The notes beneath the pieces were generated by a model. The model was not told the DNA's origin. It saw only the letters and a list, made by a program, of their open reading frames with translations, and made no database searches. A DNA stretch of 64,000 nt from Mycolicibacterium tokaiense (GTDB lineage: Bacteria; Actinomycetota; Actinomycetes; Mycobacteriales; Mycobacteriaceae), in contig NZ_AP022600.1 of assembly GCF_010725885.1 (NCBI RefSeq), positions 3,038,001 through 3,102,000 of the forward strand, in the 5' to 3' direction. The translations under genes were made by a program, and so were the position numbers. This document shows, piece by piece, positions 59,283 to 64,000 of the stretch (position 1 is the first letter of the stretch; the number at the start of each line of letters is the position of its first letter).

Positions 59283-60518
59283 ATGAGCGCAGAGATGATC
59301 ATTCTGATCCTCCTTATCGCGACGGCACTGGCATTCGACTTCACCAACGGCTTCCACGACACCGGGAACGCCATGGCCACCTCGATCGCGACCCGCGCGC
59401 TGAAGCCCAAGACCGCTGTCCTGCTGGCCGGTGTATTGAACCTGGTCGGCGCGTTCCTGTCGGTGGAGGTGGCGCTGACGGTCACCACCTCGGTGCTGAA
59501 GATCCAGGACAGCAAAACCGGCACGCTGCTGCCCAACATCGACGCCTCCACCGGGCTGACCATCATCTTCGCCGGGCTCATCGGCGGCATCCTGTGGAAC
59601 CTGCTGACCTGGCTGTTCGGCATCCCGTCCAGCTCGTCGCACGCACTGTTTGGCGGGCTCATCGGTGCGGGGATGGCGGCCATCGGGCTGGCCGGCGTCA
59701 ACTGGTCCGGCGTCACCCAGAAGGTGCTGATTCCGGCGGTTGCCGCCCCGGTGATCGCCGGTCTCGTCGCCGCCTGCGGTACCTGGCTGGTCTACAAGAT
59801 CACCCAGAACGTACAGAAGAACCGCCGCGAGGAAGGGTTCCGGTGGGGTCAGATCGCCACCGCCTCGTTGGTGGCGCTGTCCCACGGCACCAACGATGCG
59901 CAGAAGACCATGGGTGTCATCGCCCTGGCGCTGATCACCACCGGCCACCTCACCGGTGACGTCGCCGAGGACGGACTGCCGTTCTGGATCATCGCCAGCT
60001 GCGCGCTCGCCATCGGCCTGGGCACCTACCTGGGCGGCTGGCGGGTCATCCGCACCCTGGGCAAGGGGCTGGTCGAGATCGAGTCGCCGCAGGGGCTGGC
60101 TGCCGAGGCCTCCTCGGCCGCGATCATCCTGAGCTCCTCGGCGGCGGGCATGGCGCTGTCCACCACCCACGTGGCCACCGGTTCGATCCTGGGCAGTGGC
60201 GTCGGAAAGCCTGGCGCGCAGGTCCGTTGGGCGGTCGCCGGCCGCATGGCGATCGCCTGGATCATCACCCTGCCGGCGGCGGGCCTGGTGGGAGCGGTCG
60301 CCTTCTGGATCTCGCACCTGGTCGCCGGAGCCACCACCCAGCTGGTGGGTGACGGCCTGATCTTCCTCATCCTGGTCGCGCTGTCCTTCTACATGTGGTG
60401 GCGCGCCCAGCAGCAGAAGGTGGACCACAACAACGTCAACGCCGACTGGGACGAGTCCACCAACTCCGTGGTGCCGGCCGACATGCGCGACGACGCCGCC
60501 GCCAAGACCACCGTCTAG
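59283..60518 (+). CDS. pitA: Low-affinity inorganic phosphate transporter, Pit family
   Basis: This 411-residue transporter has about ten helices and the two inverted Pit signature repeats: FDFTNGFHDTGNAMATSIATRAL near residue 14 and VALSHGTNDAQKTMGVIALAL near residue 200. Pit proteins take up metal-phosphate complexes with protons. The ATG at 59283 gives the family N-terminus. The 197-bp gap upstream contains no gene. The M. tuberculosis pitA is on the same strand as menE as I recall; here it is inverted relative to menE. It forms a unit with two small genes downstream. Confidence 0.92.
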   Translation: MSAEMIILILLIATALAFDFTNGFHDTGNAMATSIATRALKPKTAVLLAGVLNLVGAFLSVEVALTVTTSVLKIQDSKTGTLLPNIDASTGLTIIFAGLIGGILWNLLTWLFGIPSSSSHALFGGLIGAGMAAIGLAGVNWSGVTQKVLIPAVAAPVIAGLVAACGTWLVYKITQNVQKNRREEGFRWGQIATASLVALSHGTNDAQKTMGVIALALITTGHLTGDVAEDGLPFWIIASCALAIGLGTYLGGWRVIRTLGKGLVEIESPQGLAAEASSAAIILSSSAAGMALSTTHVATGSILGSGVGKPGAQVRWAVAGRMAIAWIITLPAAGLVGAVAFWISHLVAGATTQLVGDGLIFLILVALSFYMWWRAQQQKVDHNNVNADWDESTNSVVPADMRDDAAAKTTV

Positions 60519-60529
60519 AAGGAACCGAC

Positions 60530-60805
60530 ATGATCTATGTGGAAAGCATTTTCAAGGTCCTGGTGGTGGGTCTGATCCTGGGTGCCGGGTTGCCCGCGAT
60601 CTTCGCCGCCGGGCTGGTGGCGTACTCGCACGGCGCCGGTGTCACCGACGCCGACGGCACCACCCACTCGACCAACCCGGCGGTGAAGTTCCTGGGGCTG
60701 GCACTGTTCGTCTTCGTCGGCTTCGTCATCCTGACGGCGCTGGCCTGGATCACCCGGTCTACCATCGAGCACCACTTCGGTATCAACCTCTTCCCGTTCG
60801 TGTGA
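60530..60805 (+). CDS. Small membrane protein cotranscribed with pitA (Rv0544c-like)
   Basis: This 91-residue protein has two membrane helices (about residues 8-32 and 54-75) around a polar loop (VTDADGTTHSTNPAVK). It begins 11 bases after pitA with GAAGGAA as ribosome-binding site and may be an accessory subunit of the transporter. It matches Rv0544c in length and position. Function unknown. Confidence 0.82.
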   Translation: MIYVESIFKVLVVGLILGAGLPAIFAAGLVAYSHGAGVTDADGTTHSTNPAVKFLGLALFVFVGFVILTALAWITRSTIEHHFGINLFPFV

Positions 60806-60816
60806 GTGAGGCAGCC

Positions 60817-61119
60817 ATGACGCAGAGTTCGTTCAACAACGTGATCGCCTGGCTCAACGCCGGTTTCCCCGAAGGCGTGCCGCCCAAGGATCACTTCGCC
60901 CTACTGGCGCTGCTCAAGCGCACGCTGTCCGAGGAGGAGGTGGTGGCCGCCGCCCGCACCATCCTCAAAGGTGCTGACGCCGACACCCCGGTGACCGAGG
61001 CGCAGATCCGCGAGGCCATTGCCGCGCTGATCGATAAAGAGCCCAATCCCGAAGAGATGCACCAGGTTTCGTCACGGCTGGCCCTGGTGGGCTGGCCGCT
61101 GGCGACGCCGGTGAATTAG
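60817..61119 (+). CDS. DUF3349 protein, copy 2
   Basis: This 100-residue protein is a paralogue of the DUF3349 protein at 58792: FNNVIAWLNAGFPEGVPPKDHFALLALLKRTLSEEEVVAAARTIL in outline, then a C-terminal MHQVSSRLALVGWPLATP. The ATG at 60817 has GAGG eight bases upstream; a GTG at 60802 overlapping the previous stop would add five residues. The two copies bracket the pitA unit. The stop overlaps the convergent glyoxalase-fold gene by four bases. Confidence 0.86.
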   Translation: MTQSSFNNVIAWLNAGFPEGVPPKDHFALLALLKRTLSEEEVVAAARTILKGADADTPVTEAQIREAIAALIDKEPNPEEMHQVSSRLALVGWPLATPVN

Positions 61120-61490
61120 CGACGATCGCGCCGCAACGGGTGATCCTCGGGCACCTGGACAAAGATCAGGGTCACCCCGTCGGGGTCGCTGACGTGCATC
61201 TCGTGCAGCCCCCACGCTTCCTGCCTGGCGGCCCGCGCAATCGGTACACCCCGGCCCTCGAGTTCGGCCTGGGTGGCGTAGAGGTCGCGCACCTGCAGCC
61301 ACAGTGAGCCGCCACTGGTGGGCTCCCCGTGTCCGGCGAGTTCGATCAGCGACTGGCCGGCGTAGAACACGGTGCCCCCGCTGTACTCCCGGGCGATGGC
61401 CAGACCGATGCTGTCGCGGTAGAACTCGACCGAGCGCCGGTAGTCCGATGGCCGGAACAGGACGCGGCTGGCCAGAATCTCCATGCCCAC
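61116..61490 (-). CDS. Glyoxalase/bleomycin resistance-fold protein (Rv0546c-like)
   Basis: This 124-residue VOC-superfamily protein has two beta-alpha-beta-beta-beta units: VLFRPSDYRRSVEFYRDSIGLAIAREYSGGTVFYAGQSLIEL in outline, and LWLQVRDLYATQAELEGRGV then LHEMHVSDPDGVTLIFVQ. Metal-ligand candidates are Glu50 and His97. The reaction is not predictable. GTG start at 61490, with an ATG two codons later. It precedes an SDR gene on the same strand. Counterpart of Rv0546c. Confidence 0.85.
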   Translation of the reverse strand: MGMEILASRVLFRPSDYRRSVEFYRDSIGLAIAREYSGGTVFYAGQSLIELAGHGEPTSGGSLWLQVRDLYATQAELEGRGVPIARAARQEAWGLHEMHVSDPDGVTLIFVQVPEDHPLRRDRR

Positions 61491-61497
61491 CTGTCTA

Positions 61498-62364
61498 TCA
61501 CCCGGGCTGGAAGCCCTGACGTCGCATCAATCCGGTCACCACACCCGGGGCCACGGTGTCGACCGCCCGCGCAGTCATCGCGATCCGCGGTGCAATCCGC
61601 ACGGGACGGGTGCGGGCTGCCTCGATCATCCAGTCAGCCGCTTCCTCCGCACTCAGGGCGGGCAGACCGTCGTAGGCCCGGGTCGGTGCGATCATCGGGG
61701 TGGCCACCAGCGGGTAGTACAGCGTCGTGGATTTGATGCCCTTGGGCGCCCATTCGGTTTCGATGGCGCGGCTCACGGTGCTCAGGGCGGCTTTGGAGGC
61801 GTTGTATGCGGCGAACAGCGGCACCGACTCGTTCATCACGCCCCAGGTCGAGACGTTGATGATGTGCCCGTCGCCGCGCTCGAGCATGCCGGGGGCCACG
61901 CCGCGGATCAGCCGCAGCGGTGAGTAGTAGTTCAGCGTCATGGTGCGCTCGACGTCGTGCCAGCGGTCCAGCGACTGCTCCAGCGGCCGCCGGATCGAGC
62001 GGCCGGCATTGTTGATCAGGATGTCCACCACGCCAACGTCTTTCATCAACGCATCGATGGCATCGAGATCGGACAGGTCACACGGGAACGCGTGGGCGGC
62101 GCCGCCGGCATCGGCGATCCGGTCCACCACCTCGTCGAGGAGTTCGGCGCGGCGGGCCACCGCGAACACCGTCGCACCCGCGGCGCCGAACTTCTGTGCG
62201 GCCGCGGCACCGATGCCGGAGGAGGCGCCCGTCAGCAGTACCCGCTTGCCCCGCAGATCGATGCGGGTGCGGGTGGGCAGGGTCAGCGGGGGACGCATGC
62301 CGGTCAAGGCCACGGCAGTGGCCAGGGCGTTCGTCGCGGCGCGCAGCGGATTCACGGAGCGCAC
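61498..62364 (-). CDS. Short-chain dehydrogenase/reductase (Rv0547c-like)
   Basis: This 288-residue classical SDR has an N-terminal hydrophobic stretch of about 30 residues (NALATAVALTGMRPPLTLP) that could associate with the membrane. The cofactor loop LLTGASSGIGAAAAQKFG follows near residue 43, then NNAG near residue 118, Ser in VSTWG and YNASK near residue 186. TG-x3-GxG with basic residues in ARRAELL favours NADP. The substrate is unknown. It is seven bases upstream of the glyoxalase-fold gene on the same strand. Confidence 0.88.
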   Translation of the reverse strand: MRSVNPLRAATNALATAVALTGMRPPLTLPTRTRIDLRGKRVLLTGASSGIGAAAAQKFGAAGATVFAVARRAELLDEVVDRIADAGGAAHAFPCDLSDLDAIDALMKDVGVVDILINNAGRSIRRPLEQSLDRWHDVERTMTLNYYSPLRLIRGVAPGMLERGDGHIINVSTWGVMNESVPLFAAYNASKAALSTVSRAIETEWAPKGIKSTTLYYPLVATPMIAPTRAYDGLPALSAEEAADWMIEAARTRPVRIAPRIAMTARAVDTVAPGVVTGLMRRQGFQPG

Positions 62365-62460
62365 GTTACCCGGCCCGGCTGAGGTGGCCCGCGTGCGCTC
62401 GCGGACGCCTCGGCGTCACAGCGGTGACGTGCGCCGCATCAGCCGGCAGGGGTGACGTGG

Positions 62461-62490
62461 TTGACATCAGCTGGTAAATCGAAATACCAT
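62461..62490 (+). promoter_or_regulatory. Promoter with TGGTA-N8-TACCA inverted repeat
   Basis: TTGACA (62461-62466), an 18-bp spacer and TACCAT (62485-62490) form a near-consensus promoter. Within the spacer and -10, TGGTA (62472-62476) and TACCA (62485-62489) form an inverted repeat typical of operators. The element is 72 bp before the reductase start. This 197-bp gap contains no gene. Confidence 0.5.
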
Positions 62491-62561
62491 TCGCGGCGAC
62501 CAGCTCTCGAAAGCGGTCATCTGCCTTTGGTGGATCGGTCTACTCGACATGAGGAGCGCGT

Positions 62562-63452
62562 GTGGCGGAAGTGGCATTCATCGGCCTCGGCATCATGGGG
62601 GCGCCCATGGCGGCCAACCTGGTGGCTGCCGGCCACCGGGTTCGCGGTTACAGTCGCACCGCGGCCACCCGCTCCGCCGCGGCTGCCACCGGGGTCGAGC
62701 CTGCCGACACCGCCGCCAAGGCCGTCACCGGTGCCGACGTCGTGATCACGATGTTGCCCGATACCCCCGACGTGCTCGGAGTCCTGTTCGGCAGCCAGCC
62801 GTCACCAGTGGTCGACGACATCGCCGCGGGAGCCACCGTCATCGATATGAGCACCATCGAGCCCGGCGCCTCCGCTGAGATCGCCGCCCGCCTCGCCGAG
62901 CGTGGCATCGCGGCGCTCGACGCGCCCGTCAGCGGAGGGCAGGCCGGCGCCGAAGAGGGTTCGCTGTCGATCATGGTCGGCGGGGAGCAGGCTGTCTTCG
63001 ACCGTTGCCGCCCGCTGCTCGAGGCGATGGGTTCGACGATCGTGCGCGTGGGGGCGGCGGGCACCGGACAGTCGGTGAAGGCGGCCAACCAGCTGATGGT
63101 GGCCGGACACCTGCAGATGCTGGCCGAGGCCCTGGTCTTCCTCGATTCCCAAGGCGTCGACCCCGAACTCGCCTTGGACGTCATCGGTGGCGGTCTGGCC
63201 GGCAGCACGGTGATTGCGCGTAAACGCCGCAACTACGTCGACCGAAACTTCACCCCCGGTTTCCGAGTGGAACTGCACCACAAGGACCTCGGCATCGTCA
63301 CGCGCACCGCCCGGGACGCCGGGCTGGCGCTGCCGGCGACCGCCCTGGTCAGCCAGCTCGTGGCTGCCCTGGTGGCCCAAGGTCACGGTGGACTCGACCA
63401 TTCGGCGCTGCACCGGTTGGCCATCGAGATGAACGGTGGAGTGGCCCGGTGA
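62562..63452 (+). CDS. 2-hydroxy-3-oxopropionate reductase-like beta-hydroxyacid dehydrogenase
   Basis: This 296-residue protein is of the beta-hydroxyacid dehydrogenase family (GarR/GlxR, hydroxyisobutyrate dehydrogenase). It has the Rossmann motif AFIGLGIMGAPMAANLVAAGH near residue 5, the substrate-binding DAPVSGGQAGAEEGSLSIMVGG near residue 119, GxxGxGQxxKxxNQ as GAAGTGQSVKAANQ with catalytic Lys near residue 171, and the C-terminal KDLGIV segment. Tartronate semialdehyde reduction is a likely but unproven reaction. GTG start; its stop overlaps the next gene by four bases. Confidence 0.87.
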   Translation: MAEVAFIGLGIMGAPMAANLVAAGHRVRGYSRTAATRSAAAATGVEPADTAAKAVTGADVVITMLPDTPDVLGVLFGSQPSPVVDDIAAGATVIDMSTIEPGASAEIAARLAERGIAALDAPVSGGQAGAEEGSLSIMVGGEQAVFDRCRPLLEAMGSTIVRVGAAGTGQSVKAANQLMVAGHLQMLAEALVFLDSQGVDPELALDVIGGGLAGSTVIARKRRNYVDRNFTPGFRVELHHKDLGIVTRTARDAGLALPATALVSQLVAALVAQGHGGLDHSALHRLAIEMNGGVAR

Positions 63453-64000
63453 GTGCGGCTCCGATGAACACAGCGAAAGCGCACTTCTCACAGGCGAATT
63501 GGTGGGCCTCACCGTTCGCGATGTTCCAGACCAACCTGCGTGAGGTCGATGCGACCATGGACGTCGGTGCCGTCGCCGATGCTGTCGCCGCATTCGGAGC
63601 CGACACCTGGCTGGTCAACGGTGGCGGCATCATGTCCTTCTATCCCACCGACCTACCGTTCCAGACCCGCAACCCCTTCCTGGACGCGCGCCCCGGTGGT
63701 GATCTGCTGGGCGACGCAGTGGAGGCAGCCCACGCCCGCGGTCTGCGGTTGCTGGCCCGGATGGATTTCTCCAAAGTCAGCCAGGCCATCGCCGATGCCC
63801 ACCCGCAGTGGTGCTTCGTGGGTCCCGACGGGCGGCGGCAGGTGTACAACGGTCTGGTCAGCGTGTGCCCGAGTGCCGGCTACTACCAGGAGAAGATCTT
63901 CGAGGTCATCGACGAAGTACTCGACCGCTACGACATCGACGGATTCTTCTTCAACTGGCTCACTTTCAACGAAGTCGACTACAGCGGCCGCTACTGGGGT
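63449..64000 (+). CDS. TIM-barrel glycoside hydrolase-like protein, 3' end outside the window
   Basis: The first 184 residues are visible and the frame stays open to the window edge. The segment WWASPFAMFQTNLREVDATMD is followed by strands typical of a (beta/alpha)8 barrel: TWLVNGGGIMSFYPTDLPF, LRLLARMDFSKVSQAI, HPQWCFVGPDGRRQV, then YDIDGFFFNWLTFNEVDY. The pattern recalls hypothetical glycosyl hydrolase (GHL6-like) or alpha-fucosidase-like proteins with an acidic residue after strand 4. It is coupled by GTGA overlap to the dehydrogenase, so the two probably act in one sugar-derivative pathway. Specificity unknown. Confidence 0.75.
   Translation, partial: MSAAPMNTAKAHFSQANWWASPFAMFQTNLREVDATMDVGAVADAVAAFGADTWLVNGGGIMSFYPTDLPFQTRNPFLDARPGGDLLGDAVEAAHARGLRLLARMDFSKVSQAIADAHPQWCFVGPDGRRQVYNGLVSVCPSAGYYQEKIFEVIDEVLDRYDIDGFFFNWLTFNEVDYSGRYWG

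Overview
The window is high-GC (about two thirds G+C) actinobacterial chromosome, and gene content and order identify it as a mycobacterium, most likely a rapidly growing Mycolicibacterium. Long blocks follow the order of the M. tuberculosis Rv0496-Rv0547c region: ppx, proC, bS22, galE2, a mycolic acid cyclopropane synthase, hemACDB, hemL, the ccdA/resB/ccsA cytochrome c maturation genes, menA, MTA phosphorylase, galE3, the Rv0539-Rv0541c block, menE and a Pit phosphate transporter. I saw no tRNA, rRNA, CRISPR array or insertion sequence. M. tuberculosis names used here come from memory of family and synteny, not from a search.

Layout: 1-10.7 kb holds housekeeping and envelope genes. These are an exopolyphosphatase, ProC, a 33-residue ribosomal protein, an atypical SDR, a PlsC acyltransferase, and on the minus strand a mycolate methyltransferase, a hydroxyacyl dehydratase subunit and a HAD phosphatase. 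10.7-15.8 kb is the heme operon hemA-hemC-hemD-hemB, followed by four small membrane proteins, a copper P1B ATPase behind a TACCC-N5-GGGTA operator, an MpaB-type oxygenase with its TetR regulator, and a stand-alone alarmone synthetase. 24.1-31.3 kb joins hemL to a complete system II cytochrome c maturation set and a ParA/MinD-like ATPase in one tightly packed transcription unit. 31.3-37.2 kb holds small membrane and secreted proteins, menA, MTA phosphorylase and galE3.

37.2-49.9 kb looks accessory. It begins with a frameshifted DUF559 gene between two palindromic repeats. Next come an SDR, an LLM monooxygenase and a flavin reductase, divergent from an APC permease, with mirror-image promoters and operators between them and a TetR gene downstream. 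Then come a nitronate monooxygenase-like enzyme, an FAD hydroxylase, a divergent APH-type kinase and class III aminotransferase pair, and a two-component system. 49.9-54.8 kb is a compact block: glycosyltransferase, DUF2064 protein, methyltransferase, a membrane molybdoenzyme with an internal twin-arginine motif, a membrane protein and a convergent polytopic membrane protein. From 54.8 kb there are AzlCD exporters, an ECF41-like sigma factor facing a DoxX-like target, menE, a Pit transporter with a DUF3349 paralogue on each side, a glyoxalase-fold protein and an SDR. The window ends inside a gene for a TIM-barrel, glycoside-hydrolase-like protein.

The most interesting unexplained signals are the dispersed palindromic repeat family (three copies), the symmetric divergent promoter region at 40.6-40.83 kb, the probable Sec/Tat dual-targeted molybdoenzyme in the glycosyltransferase block, the ECF41-type promoter in front of the DoxX-like gene, and the kinase/phospho-lyase pair.
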